Shown one piece after another: positions 1-8,944 of a stretch of DNA of 54,644 bases. Numbering within the stretch: the first letter of the stretch is position 1; the number at the start of each line of letters is the position of its first letter. The DNA is from Albidovulum sp. (GTDB lineage: Bacteria; Pseudomonadota; Alphaproteobacteria; Rhodobacterales; Rhodobacteraceae). Below the pieces are notes generated by a model. That model worked only from the letters and a program-made list of their open reading frames with translations, was not told the origin of the DNA and did not search any database. The position numbers were made by a program, and so were the translations under genes. Location of the stretch: the NCBI RefSeq assembly GCF_008933605.1, contig NZ_WBUS01000004.1:1-54644 (forward strand), read 5' to 3'.

Positions 1-195
1 AGATGTGGCACGGACGGGCGACGGTTGCAAACCGGTGGACAACGGCAATGTTCCGTGGCGATTGCACAACTCAAGGGTGAATCACGCGATGGAAACACAC
101 CGTTTGCTGGCAGGCGGCCGAATCCGCGGTTAGCGTCACGCGCATGTCATGCTACGCTCCGACGGTCACTCGGGACTCGACTGATGGGGGCCATC

Positions 196-2175
196 ATGAC
201 CGCACGTACGCACTTCCCTCTCACCCGCCGGGGTTTCCTCGCCGGGGGCGCCGCCGGAGCTTCCTTGATCGCACTGCACCCCTACTCCGCCTTCGCCGCC
301 GCCAACCAGGCGCATCTGAGGATCATGGAGACGACGGACCTGCACGTTCACGTCTTTCCCTACGACTACTACGCGGACAAGCCCGTGGACACCGTGGGCC
401 TGTCGCGGACCGCGAGCCTCATCGAGGCGGTGCGCGCCGAGGCGACAAACGCGATGCTGGTCGACAACGGCGACTTCCTCCAGGGCAACCCGATGGGCGA
501 CTACATCGCCTACGAACGGGGCATGAAGGACGGCGACATGCATCCCGTCATCGCCGCCATGAACACGATCGGCTTCGATGCCTCGACCCTCGGCAACCAC
601 GAATTCAACTACGGGCTCGATTTCCTGATGAAGTCGCTCGAGGGCGCGAACTTCCCCATCGTGTCCGCCAATGTCGTCAAGACGATGGGCGCCTCGCCAC
701 GCGAGGACGAGACGCTGATCAAACCGTACATCATCCTCGACCGCGAGGTGACCGACGGCGCGGGCGAGAAGCACCCGATCCGCGTCGGCCTCATCGGATT
801 CGTCCCGCCGCAGATCATGAACTGGGACCGCAAGCACCTGGAAGGCAAGGTCCAGACCCGCGACATCGTGGCGACCGCGCAATCCTGGGTGCCGCAGATG
901 CTGGAAGAGGGCTGCGACATCATCGTGGCGCTCAGCCATTCCGGCATCGGCCCGGCCGAGCACGCCGAGGGGATGGAGAACGCCTCCACCCCGCTGGCCC
1001 GGGTGGACGGCATCGACGCGCTGATGACCGGTCACAGCCATCTCGTCTTCCCATCCTCCACTTTCGACGGCTTCGCCGAGGTGGACGTGGCCACCGGCAC
1101 CATCTCGGGCAAGCCCGCCGTCATGGGCGGCTTCTGGGGCTCGCACATGGGGCTCATCGACCTTCTCCTCGAACGCGACGGCAACCGCTGGAAGGTCATA
1201 TCCTCGACCTCCGAGGCACGGCCGATCTCGCAGCGCAACGAAGACCGTTCGATCACCGCGCTGGTCGAGGACGTGCCCGGCGTGATTGCCTCGGTGCAGA
1301 AGGAACATGACGAGACGCTCGCCTATGTCCGCCGCGCCGTCGGCAAGACCTCGGCGCCGCTCTATTCCTATTTCGCGCTGGTGGCCGACGATCCGTCCGT
1401 GCAGATCGTCAGCCAGGCGCAGACCTGGTATATCGCCGAGATGCTGAAGCGCACCGAGTACGAAGCCCTGCCGCTGCTTTCCGCCGCCGCGCCCTTCAAG
1501 GCCGGCGGGCGCGGGGGGCCTGACTACTACACCGACGTGGCGCCGGGCGACGTGGCGATCAAGAACGTGGCCGACCTCTACCTCTACCCCAACACGATCC
1601 GCGCGGTGAAGGTGACGGGGCAGCAGCTCAAGGACTGGCTTGAACGCTCCGCCGGCATGTTCAACCAGGTGGAGCCGGGGAAGGCCGACCAGGTCCTCCT
1701 CAACCCCGACTTCCCGAGCTACAACTTCGACGTCATCGACGGCGTGACCTACGAGATCGACCTCAGCCAGCCGTCGAAATACGGGCCGAAGGGTGAGGAT
1801 CTGAACCCCGACGCCAGCCGCATCGTCAACCTGATGCACCAGGGTCAGCCCGTCGATCCGGCGGCCGAATTCGTCATCGCGACGAACAACTACCGCGCCG
1901 GCGGCGGCGGCGACTTCCCCGGCGCCAAGGGCGACACGATCATCTTCGAGGGGCCCGACACCAACCGCGACATCATCGTCCGCTTCATCGTCGAAGAGGG
2001 CACGATCAATCCCACCGCCGACGGCAACTGGCGCTTCAAGGCCCTGCCCGGGACGAGCGTTCTGTTCGACACCGGGCCGAAGGCGGTCGACCATCTTGCC
2101 GACCTGACGACGCTTGCGATCGAGCCGGCGGGCGACGGCCCGGACGGATTCGCCCGGTTCCGCATCACGCTCTGA
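196..2175 (+). CDS. cpdB: 2',3'-cyclic-nucleotide 2'-phosphodiesterase / 3'-nucleotidase (CpdB type), Tat-exported
   Basis: Family enzymes hydrolyse 2',3'-cyclic nucleotides and 3'-nucleotides in the periplasm, salvaging nucleosides and phosphate. With the start at 196 (GGGGG at 186-190, good spacing; ATG 184 is the alternative) the protein has 659 residues. It opens with a twin-arginine signal (TRRGFL, residues 10-15) and a hydrophobic stretch ending near Ala-Phe-Ala 34. The calcineurin-like metallophosphatase motifs follow: TDLHVH (47-52), DNGDF, GNHEFNYG and GHSH. The C-terminal 5'-nucleotidase domain contains the substrate-loop sequence TNNYRAGGGGDFPG. Length fits CpdB (about 650). It stands alone at the window edge and no promoter is evident in the 195 bases before it. 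Family is sure; exact substrate preference is inferred. Confidence 0.93.
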   Translation: MTARTHFPLTRRGFLAGGAAGASLIALHPYSAFAAANQAHLRIMETTDLHVHVFPYDYYADKPVDTVGLSRTASLIEAVRAEATNAMLVDNGDFLQGNPMGDYIAYERGMKDGDMHPVIAAMNTIGFDASTLGNHEFNYGLDFLMKSLEGANFPIVSANVVKTMGASPREDETLIKPYIILDREVTDGAGEKHPIRVGLIGFVPPQIMNWDRKHLEGKVQTRDIVATAQSWVPQMLEEGCDIIVALSHSGIGPAEHAEGMENASTPLARVDGIDALMTGHSHLVFPSSTFDGFAEVDVATGTISGKPAVMGGFWGSHMGLIDLLLERDGNRWKVISSTSEARPISQRNEDRSITALVEDVPGVIASVQKEHDETLAYVRRAVGKTSAPLYSYFALVADDPSVQIVSQAQTWYIAEMLKRTEYEALPLLSAAAPFKAGGRGGPDYYTDVAPGDVAIKNVADLYLYPNTIRAVKVTGQQLKDWLERSAGMFNQVEPGKADQVLLNPDFPSYNFDVIDGVTYEIDLSQPSKYGPKGEDLNPDASRIVNLMHQGQPVDPAAEFVIATNNYRAGGGGDFPGAKGDTIIFEGPDTNRDIIVRFIVEEGTINPTADGNWRFKALPGTSVLFDTGPKAVDHLADLTTLAIEPAGDGPDGFARFRITL

Positions 2176-2261
2176 CCGGCGCGCGTGTCTTGCCGGGGGA
2201 GGGGCTCGACAGGCCCCGCCACCTCGCGGCATAAGACCTGCGACAACGGCAGGAGCGCGCG

Positions 2262-2606
2262 ATGCGGGTCATCCTCTGGGCAATCCTTCTGGCGCTGCTC
2301 CTCGGCGTTGCGGCCTGGCTCACCCGGCCGGGCCTTGGCGATTTCGACGCGATGCTCCGCGAGACGATCCAGACCAGGATCGCCACGACCGATGTGGACG
2401 CGGGCGGCGATGCCTTCGCCACGGTCGCGCTCATCGGCTGCAAGCTGAAGCCGTCGACGTGCTTCGATGTCGTGCGCCAAGGCCTCGAGGTGACCGAGGA
2501 AGACCGCACCCTCTTCGCCCGCTTCCATGTCACCGGCTTCGGCCGGCAAACGACCTGCACCGGTGCCTTCACGAAGATCTGGTGCGAAGGCAACCTGTTC
2601 CGGTGA
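2262..2606 (+). CDS. Small membrane-anchored protein of unknown function
   Basis: This 114-residue protein begins with a hydrophobic segment (about residues 3-20, VILWAILLALLLGVAAWL) that could be an uncleaved anchor or a signal peptide. A soluble domain of about 90 residues follows with four cysteines (CKLKPSTC, TTC, IWC), which could pair as disulfides in the periplasm. An AGGAG at 2251-2255 sits well before the ATG, so the gene looks real. It lies 86 bases after cpdB on the same strand. I do not recognise the family with confidence; a DUF4359-like small secreted protein is possible. Bases 2607-2792 after it show no gene. Confidence 0.7.
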   Translation: MRVILWAILLALLLGVAAWLTRPGLGDFDAMLRETIQTRIATTDVDAGGDAFATVALIGCKLKPSTCFDVVRQGLEVTEEDRTLFARFHVTGFGRQTTCTGAFTKIWCEGNLFR

Positions 2607-2792
2607 CCGACCCCGCGGTCGCCGCGTCCGCACTGCAGATCACGCCGCGGCTGAGGTCGCGCCGCGCCGGGAACGGTTCTCTCGGCATGCGGAGATCCGG
2701 GGGCGATGGCGCCGTATCGACGGCAGGACGCAGGCCTACGGGCGCGACGGCTTGGCGGGGGTCCGACCGAAGGTACCGCGCCCATCCGTCGA

Positions 2793-3692
2793 TCAGGGAT
2801 CCGGATGCTCCGGGCGTGCCGCCGCGAGGAAGCCCTTGAGGAGAGACGACCTGTTCTTCCTGCGCCAGACCAGGATGGTCTGGCTGCGGAAGGCGGGATG
2901 GCTGATCGGGCGCACCGCGACGTTCCGGCCGAGATAGCCGATCAGGCTTTCCGGGTAGATCGTGACGCCGAGGCCAGCAGCCACGAGGCCAATCAATGCC
3001 AGCGTGTTCGACGCCTCCAGCGTCGGGCGCAGTTCGACGCCTTCGGCAGCGAACATGTCATTCAGGCGCCAGCGGAACTCGGCCCATTCCCGGACATCTC
3101 CGAGAATCATCGGCTGATCGCGGAAATCGCCGGGGACGAGCGTCGATTTCCTGCGAAGGGGGTGATCCAGAGGCGTAACGGCATAGAGCATCTCGGACGA
3201 CAGCAGCGCGCTGTCAAAGTCCGGATGATCGAAGGGCCCGATCATGAAACCGAGGTCGATCTCGTCGTTGGCGAGCGCCAGTTTCTGGCCCTGCGTGCGG
3301 ATGTACTGAAGCTTCACCTCGACGTGCGGATGTTCCTTGCGGAAGCGCGACACAATGCGCGGCATCTGCTCGGTTGCGGCAAAAGCCATGTAGGCCACGC
3401 GCAGCACCCCGGCCTTGCCCTCGGCCACGCGGCGCGCATTTTCCACCGTGTCGCGATAGTGCTGCATCAAGTGGGCGTTGTCCTCGTAGAAGGCCCGCCC
3501 GGCCGGTGTCAGCACGACTTCGCGCGTGGTGCGGTCCAGCAGGCGGAACCCGACATGGTGCTCCAGCTTCTGGATGCGGCGCGTCAGGGCGGACTGGTCG
3601 AGGTTCAGCCGTTCGGCGCTGCGGCGAAAGTTCAGTTGCTCGGCCAGGACGAGGAAGGATTGCACGAGGTCTATTCCCAGCGTCGCCGTCAT
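2793..3692 (-). CDS. LysR-family transcriptional regulator
   Basis: A 299-residue LTTR. The N-terminal winged helix-turn-helix is clear: FLVLAEQLNFRRSAERLNLDQSALTRRIQKLEHHVGFRLLDR spans about residues 13-55, followed by the usual TPAGRAFYED linker region and a periplasmic-binding-like effector domain from about residue 90. GAGGG precedes the ATG by 7 bases. It is divergent from the amidohydrolase-TRAP operon at 3887, so by LTTR custom it probably controls that operon from the 194-base intergenic region; this is inference. The inducer is unknown. Confidence 0.9.
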   Translation of the reverse strand: MTATLGIDLVQSFLVLAEQLNFRRSAERLNLDQSALTRRIQKLEHHVGFRLLDRTTREVVLTPAGRAFYEDNAHLMQHYRDTVENARRVAEGKAGVLRVAYMAFAATEQMPRIVSRFRKEHPHVEVKLQYIRTQGQKLALANDEIDLGFMIGPFDHPDFDSALLSSEMLYAVTPLDHPLRRKSTLVPGDFRDQPMILGDVREWAEFRWRLNDMFAAEGVELRPTLEASNTLALIGLVAAGLGVTIYPESLIGYLGRNVAVRPISHPAFRSQTILVWRRKNRSSLLKGFLAAARPEHPDP

Positions 3693-3886
3693 CCCGAGAC
3701 CCTCCCTCGAAAGCGATGCGTTCCGTGCATCAATACACGTCGACTCTGCAATTCACCAGCGGCACTCCACCTTCGCATAATGGTTTCCGGGCGATGTTCG
3801 ATGCTCCCTGAAACGAGAACGTCGCATCCAGAAACTTCCCGATCCGGGGCCCGAGGCGGCCAGGCGGGACCTTCGAGGAGAATGAA

Positions 3887-4609
3887 ATGAGCGACGTTGA
3901 CGCAAAGGAACTGGACCGGCTGCTTCAGCAGGCCTTCGATACGGCCAGCAAACTCTACCAGGCGCGCGGCTTCCAGCGCCGCGTGGGCTTCGGCAAGCGG
4001 CCAGCGCTGGTGAGCGTGGACCTGGCCAATGCCTGGACCCGCCCCGGCAACCCCTTCACCTGCGACCAGGAGAAGATGGACAACGAGATCATCCCCGGCA
4101 TGCAGAAGCTCCTCAAGGCCTTCCGCGCCGCCGGGCTGCCGGTCGTCCACGTGACCACGGCCTACGAGATCACCGACCGCAACGCGCCCTTCACCGACAT
4201 GGGCCTGTGGCACAACAAGATCCCGGTCGACGTGGTGAACCTCGCCGACAAGGACCTCTGGGCGATTGACAGCCGCATCGCGCCGGTCGAGGGCGAATAC
4301 ACGCTGCTGAAGAAGCGGGCCTCGTCGTTCCACGGGACGGAGCTTGCGGGCATCCTGCGCGCCAACAACGTCGACACCATCCTCGTGACCGGCGTCACCG
4401 CCTGCGCCTGCGTCCGCCAGACCATCTGCGACGGCATCGCCGACGGCTTCCGCACCATCGCGGTGAAGGAATGCATCGGCGACCGCGTGCCGGGCGCCGT
4501 CGCGTGGAACCTTTTCGACATCGACGCGAAGTTCGGCGACGTCCACACCGCGGACGAGTGCGTGGCCTACATCAACGGGCTCGCCGGGCAGAAGCATGCG
4601 GCCGAATGA
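3887..4609 (+). CDS. Isochorismatase-superfamily amidohydrolase, N-carbamoylsarcosine amidase-like
   Basis: A 240-residue cysteine hydrolase. The superfamily triad can be placed at Asp45 (SVDLANAW), Lys142 (LLKKRASSFHGT) and Cys175 (TACACVRQT). The SxFxGT segment and the CVRxT context resemble N-carbamoylsarcosine amidohydrolases, which split a carbamoyl-amine into amine, CO2 and ammonia in creatinine or hydantoin catabolism. Other ureidohydrolases of the superfamily cannot be excluded. GAGGAG at 3875-3880 marks the start. It is first in a presumed operon with the TRAP genes, so the imported solute may be its substrate or precursor (inference). The family is safe, the specific activity moderate. 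Confidence 0.85.
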   Translation: MSDVDAKELDRLLQQAFDTASKLYQARGFQRRVGFGKRPALVSVDLANAWTRPGNPFTCDQEKMDNEIIPGMQKLLKAFRAAGLPVVHVTTAYEITDRNAPFTDMGLWHNKIPVDVVNLADKDLWAIDSRIAPVEGEYTLLKKRASSFHGTELAGILRANNVDTILVTGVTACACVRQTICDGIADGFRTIAVKECIGDRVPGAVAWNLFDIDAKFGDVHTADECVAYINGLAGQKHAAE

Positions 4610-4694
4610 AGGCTTGAATCCGGTGACCGCCGGGTCAAGCATGGCCCGGCGGTTTACCCTGGACAACGACAACAGACCAACAGGAGACTCAACG

Positions 4695-5738
4695 ATGAAC
4701 CGCCATCTTCTTCTGACCGCGCTCGGCCTCGGCCTTGCCGCCGGTCCCGCTGCCGCCGAAATCCAGCCGCACCAGTTCAAGGTGATCGGCACCTGGGGCA
4801 ACCTTGCATCGTGGAACGACCTCGAGAAACCGTTCTGGGCGGAAACCCTTCCTGCCGCCACCAACGGCGCCCTCACGGCCGAGGCGATCCCGATCACCGA
4901 GGCGGGCCTGAAGGGCGGCGAAGTCATGCGCCTGCTCAGCCAGGGCGTGTTCGAGGTGGCTCACGGCCTCGGGTCCTACGTGGCGGCCGAGAACCCGGCC
5001 ATCGAGGGCACCGACCTGTCGTCGATCGCGCCCGACTTCGCCACCATGCGCGCCATCGCAGAGGCCTACCAGCCCACCATGGACCGCACCTTCCGCAATA
5101 CCTACGGCGCGACGATCCTGTCGCTGCATCCCTGGCCTGCGAGCATGATCTACTGCACCAAGCCGATCGCCGGCATCGCCGACCTGAAGGACCGCAAGGT
5201 CCGCGTGCACTCGGCCACGCTGGGCGATTTCGTCGAAGGCGCCGGCGGCGTTGCCGTTACCATTCCCTTCGCCGAAGTGGTCCCCGCACTGGAGAAGGGC
5301 GTCGCCGACTGCGCCATCACCGACCCGATGAGCGCCTACAACGCCAAGTGGCACGAGGTCATCACCGACGTCTTCGCCCTGCGCGTCGGCTACTCGATCA
5401 CCTTCACCGCGATCAACACCCAGCTCTGGGAAAGCCTGCCGCAGGAAACCCGCGACGCGATGACGGCCGAGATCGCGAAGATGGAAGACAAGGCCTGGGC
5501 CGACGCCGAGACAAAGGAAAAGGTGGGCGTGGCCTGCCTCACCGGCGGCGAATGCCCGCTGGGCGAAGCCGGAAAGGCCGTGCTGCACGAACCGGCCGAG
5601 GCTGACATCGCCGCCCGCCAGGTGATCCTGGACGGGTTCGTGCTGAAACGCTGGGGCGAGCGCTGCGGGATCGACTGCGCCGCCGAGTGGAACGCCAGCG
5701 CGGGCAGCGCCGCCGGTCTCGCGGTTCCCACCAACTGA
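4695..5738 (+). CDS. dctP: TRAP transporter solute-binding protein, DctP family
   Basis: A 347-residue secreted binding protein. The start at 4695 is set by AGGAG at 4682-4686 and by the signal peptide that follows (MNRHLLLTALGLGLAAGPAAA, cleavage near residue 21). The body has the DctP-type pattern, including DLKDRKVRVHS and the region VPALEKGVADCAITDP that contributes to the ligand pocket. It delivers solute from the periplasm to the DctQM membrane complex encoded next. The ligand is not readable; the adjacent carbamoyl-amidohydrolase hints at a carbamoyl amino acid or related organic acid rather than a C4-dicarboxylate. Confidence 0.9.
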   Translation: MNRHLLLTALGLGLAAGPAAAEIQPHQFKVIGTWGNLASWNDLEKPFWAETLPAATNGALTAEAIPITEAGLKGGEVMRLLSQGVFEVAHGLGSYVAAENPAIEGTDLSSIAPDFATMRAIAEAYQPTMDRTFRNTYGATILSLHPWPASMIYCTKPIAGIADLKDRKVRVHSATLGDFVEGAGGVAVTIPFAEVVPALEKGVADCAITDPMSAYNAKWHEVITDVFALRVGYSITFTAINTQLWESLPQETRDAMTAEIAKMEDKAWADAETKEKVGVACLTGGECPLGEAGKAVLHEPAEADIAARQVILDGFVLKRWGERCGIDCAAEWNASAGSAAGLAVPTN

Positions 5739-5747
5739 CCACCGCAC

Positions 5748-5770
5748 GGCGCCGGGCATGCCCCGGCGCC
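5748..5770 (+). terminator. Intercistronic hairpin between dctP and dctQ
   Basis: A perfect 9-bp GC-only stem (GGCGCCGGG / CCCGGCGCC) closes a 5-base loop and is followed by TTTCCTTT. It starts 9 bases after the dctP stop and ends 35 bases before the dctQ start. Such structures commonly protect or partly terminate the binding-protein message so that it exceeds the permease message. It could act as an attenuator rather than a full terminator, because dctQM need to be expressed. Confidence 0.6.
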
Positions 5771-5805
5771 TTTCCTTTCGGCCCTTCCCGTCGGAGACCC
5801 GGTCC

Positions 5806-6402
5806 ATGCTCGACAGCCTCCTCCACTCCGCACTCCGCCTGTCGCGAACCGCCGTAAGGATTGGCGGCGCGATGATCCTGTTCTCGGCGCTGATGGTCTG
5901 CGCCGATGTGTTGTCCCGGCGCCTGCTCGGCGTGACGATGAGCGGGTCGGATGAAATCTCCGGCTATCTCTTCGGCGTCGCGACGGCCCTGTCTTTGCCC
6001 TACGCGCTGCTGCACCGCGCCAATGTCCGCATCGACGCGGCCTATGTCCTGATGCCGGCGAAGGTCCGCTACGCGCTGGACCTGATGGGCCTCGCGCTGT
6101 TGACCGTATTCGCCGGTTTCGTGACCTGGCGCGCCGCGCTGGCGGTGCAGGTCACCTGGGTAAACGGCTCGCGCGCGATCACGCCGTTGCAGACGCCGCT
6201 GATCCTGCCGCAGTCAGCCTGGCTCATGGGCTGGCTTCTGCTCTGCCTTTGCCTCCTGCTGGTGCTGGCGGCCATGATCGCCGCCGGCATGAAGGGCGAT
6301 CTCGCGCGTGCCGACCGGATCGGCGGCATTCCCTCCGTTGAGGAAGAGATCGAAGAGGAAACCGCGGGCGTGCTGCCGCACCACACCATGAAGGAAGTGT
6401 AA
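5806..6402 (+). CDS. dctQ: TRAP transporter small permease, DctQ family
   Basis: A 198-residue membrane protein with the four-helix layout of DctQ subunits: helices near residues 20-40, 50-70, 85-110 and 140-165. The conserved early helix contains the sequence ADVLSRRLLG. The start at 5806 (MLDSLLHSAL) is preferred to an upstream ATG at 5758, which lies inside the loop of the intercistronic hairpin. It is followed after one base by dctM. It partners the large permease in Na+-driven uptake across the inner membrane. Confidence 0.88.
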   Translation: MLDSLLHSALRLSRTAVRIGGAMILFSALMVCADVLSRRLLGVTMSGSDEISGYLFGVATALSLPYALLHRANVRIDAAYVLMPAKVRYALDLMGLALLTVFAGFVTWRAALAVQVTWVNGSRAITPLQTPLILPQSAWLMGWLLLCLCLLLVLAAMIAAGMKGDLARADRIGGIPSVEEEIEEETAGVLPHHTMKEV

Positions 6403-6403
6403 G

Positions 6404-7687
6404 ATGCTGGGTTCCGCCGTCTCCATCCTGTTCGTTCTGGTCGGCCTTGCCGTCCCGATCGCCGCTGTCCTGGGTATCCTGGCCCTGGTCCTGGCAGAGA
6501 TCTATTCGCCCATGCCGCTTTACCGGGCGCTGGGCGACATCTACTGGACGAACAGCACCGACTTCATCCTCGTCGCCATTCCGCTGTTCATCCTGATGGG
6601 CGAAATCCTTCTCCGCTCCGGCATCGCCGAGCGGATGTACGCGGCCCTGTCGCACTGGCTGTCCTGGCTGCCAGGCGGTCTGATGCACTCCAACATCGGC
6701 GCCTGCACGCTCTTTGCCGCCACCTCGGGATCGTCCATCGCCACGGCGGCGACGGTCGGCACGGTGGCCATCCCGCAGGCCCGCAAGGGCGGCTACAACG
6801 AGCGGCTGTTCATGGGCACGCTGGCGGCGGGAGGCACACTGGGAATCCTCATCCCGCCCTCGATCAACATGATCGTCTATGGCCTTCTGACCAATACCTC
6901 GGTGCCCAAGCTCTATCTCGCCGGGTTCGTGCCGGGCCTGATGCTCGCCGGTCTGTTCATGGTCACCGTTCTCATCGCCTGCCTCTTCCGCCCGGGCTGG
7001 GGCGGCCGCCCGGCCTCGACCGGCTGGGGCGCCCGCCTGTCCAGCCTGCCGGACCTGATCCCGCCCATGCTGATCTTTCTCGCCGTGGTCGGTTCGATCT
7101 ACGCCGGTCTGGCCACCCCGACCGAGGCCGCGTCGCTGGGTGTCGCCGCCGCACTGCTTCTGGCTGCGGTGAACCGCCGGCTCTCGGTGGAGATGCTGAT
7201 GCAGTGCCTCGAAGGCACCATGCGCACCACGGCCATGGTGATGATGATCGTGCTGGCGGCGATGTTCCTGAACTTCGTGCTTTCGATCATCGGCCTGACG
7301 CAGCTTCTGACCGACGCGATCCTCGGCCTCGGCCTCTCGCCGCTGCAAACGATGACGGTGATCGTGCTGGGCTTCCTGGTCCTGGGCTGCTTCATGGAAG
7401 CCTTCTCGCTGCTCCTCATCGCCACGCCGCTGGTGGCGCCGATCGTGTCCAGCCTGGGCTACGATCTGGTGTGGTTCGGCATCCTGATGATGCTCCTGCT
7501 TGAGACGGCGCTCATCACGCCGCCGATCGGGGTCAACCTCTACGTCATCCAGGGCGTGCGCGGGCGCGGACCGATGAACGACGTCATCATCGGCGCGCTG
7601 CCGTTCGTCGTGGCGATGCTGGTGATGATCGTGCTTCTGATCGTCTGGCCCGAGATCGCCCTCTGGATGCCGACGACCTTCGGGTAA
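6404..7687 (+). CDS. dctM: TRAP transporter large permease, DctM family
   Basis: A 427-residue, about 12-helix protein that provides the ion-coupled translocation path of the TRAP system. Characteristic DctM stretches are visible: PLFILMGEILLRSG, the segment ATSGSSIATAATVGTV, and LGILIPPSINMIVYG near the middle, and LITPPIGVNLYVIQGV near the end. Length matches the family (about 425-430). The start codon is one base after the dctQ stop, consistent with translational coupling. It is the last gene of the operon. Confidence 0.93.
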   Translation: MLGSAVSILFVLVGLAVPIAAVLGILALVLAEIYSPMPLYRALGDIYWTNSTDFILVAIPLFILMGEILLRSGIAERMYAALSHWLSWLPGGLMHSNIGACTLFAATSGSSIATAATVGTVAIPQARKGGYNERLFMGTLAAGGTLGILIPPSINMIVYGLLTNTSVPKLYLAGFVPGLMLAGLFMVTVLIACLFRPGWGGRPASTGWGARLSSLPDLIPPMLIFLAVVGSIYAGLATPTEAASLGVAAALLLAAVNRRLSVEMLMQCLEGTMRTTAMVMMIVLAAMFLNFVLSIIGLTQLLTDAILGLGLSPLQTMTVIVLGFLVLGCFMEAFSLLLIATPLVAPIVSSLGYDLVWFGILMMLLLETALITPPIGVNLYVIQGVRGRGPMNDVIIGALPFVVAMLVMIVLLIVWPEIALWMPTTFG

Positions 7688-7700
7688 GCGCATGACACGG

Positions 7701-7738
7701 CCCCTCGGCAACCCGCTGCGCGGCGGAACACCGAGGGG
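7701..7738 (+). terminator. Possible terminator hairpin after dctM
   Basis: An 8-bp perfect inverted repeat (CCCCTCGG / CCGAGGGG) flanks a 22-base GC-rich loop that can fold further. It lies 13 bases after dctM, before the convergent LysR gene. There is no T tract on either strand, so it may act with Rho or only stabilise the 3' end. Confidence 0.4.
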
Positions 7739-7926
7739 ATGATACAGGCAAGCCGCAAATGACCCAGCCCTGTCCGGGTCATCTTGCTTTGGTGGCCCTT
7801 GCCGGTGGCGACCGTTGTCAGGCAGGGCCGGTCCGCCGGACGGCGCAAGAGACGCGGGGGGACAGGCCGTTGGTGCCTGCCTCGGGAACCGGTCCGGCCG
7901 CGCCGCAGGTCTTGACTTCCCCCCGC

Positions 7927-8832
7927 CTACCCGCCGGCCCCCAGTGTCAGCGACAGGAAGCTGCGGAAGACCTGGGCGGGCGCGGAGAGCGGACGGTCAC
8001 GGGACCAGGTCAGGCCCACATCCATCGACGGAACCGGCTCGACCGTGGTGCGCTGTTCGATCCGCTGCCCTTCCAGCGACCACGGCCGGTAGACCATGTC
8101 CGAAAGTATCGTCACCCCCATTCCGGCGGCCACCATCGAGCGGACTGCCTCGACCGAGGATGTGGAGAAGACGACGTTCGGCGCCAGCCCGTGGGCGTCC
8201 CAGTAGCGGCCGGCGGTGCGGCTCGCCTCGTCCACGGTCAGCATGACGTAGGGCTCGCGCGCGATGTCGCTTAGCGGGACACCCGGCGCGGCAAGCAGGG
8301 GGTGATCGGAGGGCAGCCAGAGCCGCCGGCGCGAGCGGAACAGGGTTTCGGCGTCAAGGTCCTCGTGGTTGGCAAGGTTCGACGTCAGCATGACGGCCAG
8401 GTCGAGTCCCCCGTCGACGAGGGCATTCTCGATCGCGGCGCGGGGCAGTTCGGTCAGTTCCAGCGTGACGCCGGGATAGCCGCGGCGGAAGGCGGCATAG
8501 TGGCGGGACATGAAATAGCCCGCCACCGTGTAGGTCACCCCCAGGCGAAGGCGCCCGATGATGCGCGTCTCCTCGCCCAACGGGCTGCGGGTGGCGTCTT
8601 CCACGGCGGCCATGATGCCACGCGCGCGGGCCAGGAAGCGCGCGCCCTCGGGGGTTACGGATACCCCTTGGGCGCTGCGGGACAGGAGCTTCACCCCCAG
8701 CGTCGACTCGAGCCCCTGGATGCCGGCGGTCACGGCGGATTGCGAGATGTTCATCTCCATCGCCGCATGGCTGATCTGCCCGGTCTCGGCCGCGGCGATG
8801 AAATAGCGCAGTTGCTTGAGCGTCAGCGACAT
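7927..8832 (-). CDS. LysR-family transcriptional regulator
   Basis: A 301-residue LTTR. The N-terminal HTH reads MSLTLKQLRYFIAAAETGQISHAAMEMNISQSAVTAGIQGLESTLGVKLLSR (residues 1-52, given here in part of its family pattern). An effector-binding domain follows from about residue 90. It is divergent from pxpA, 112 bases away, so it is the likely regulator of the pxpA-accBC-pxpBC operon (inference from LTTR custom). It converges with the TRAP operon on the other side. Confidence 0.88.
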   Translation of the reverse strand: MSLTLKQLRYFIAAAETGQISHAAMEMNISQSAVTAGIQGLESTLGVKLLSRSAQGVSVTPEGARFLARARGIMAAVEDATRSPLGEETRIIGRLRLGVTYTVAGYFMSRHYAAFRRGYPGVTLELTELPRAAIENALVDGGLDLAVMLTSNLANHEDLDAETLFRSRRRLWLPSDHPLLAAPGVPLSDIAREPYVMLTVDEASRTAGRYWDAHGLAPNVVFSTSSVEAVRSMVAAGMGVTILSDMVYRPWSLEGQRIEQRTTVEPVPSMDVGLTWSRDRPLSAPAQVFRSFLSLTLGAGG

Positions 8833-8847
8833 GAGGGCACCTTATCA

Positions 8848-8876
8848 AATTTCTCGATATCGTCTTGCAGAATTTC
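8848..8876. promoter_or_regulatory. Candidate LysR operator / divergent promoter region
   Basis: Two copies of AATTTC (8848-8853 and 8871-8876) lie 23 bases apart, about two helical turns, with the palindrome CGATATCG (8855-8862) between them. The stretch is AT-rich compared with its surroundings and lies between the LysR start and pxpA. It fits a regulator-bound divergent promoter, but no recognised LTTR consensus can be claimed. Confidence 0.3.
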
Positions 8877-8944
8877 GTATTTGCCAATGATGGCCGACTC
8901 GGGCCAGCTTCGTTCCAACTCGAAAACACTGCTGGGGAGGGGTA

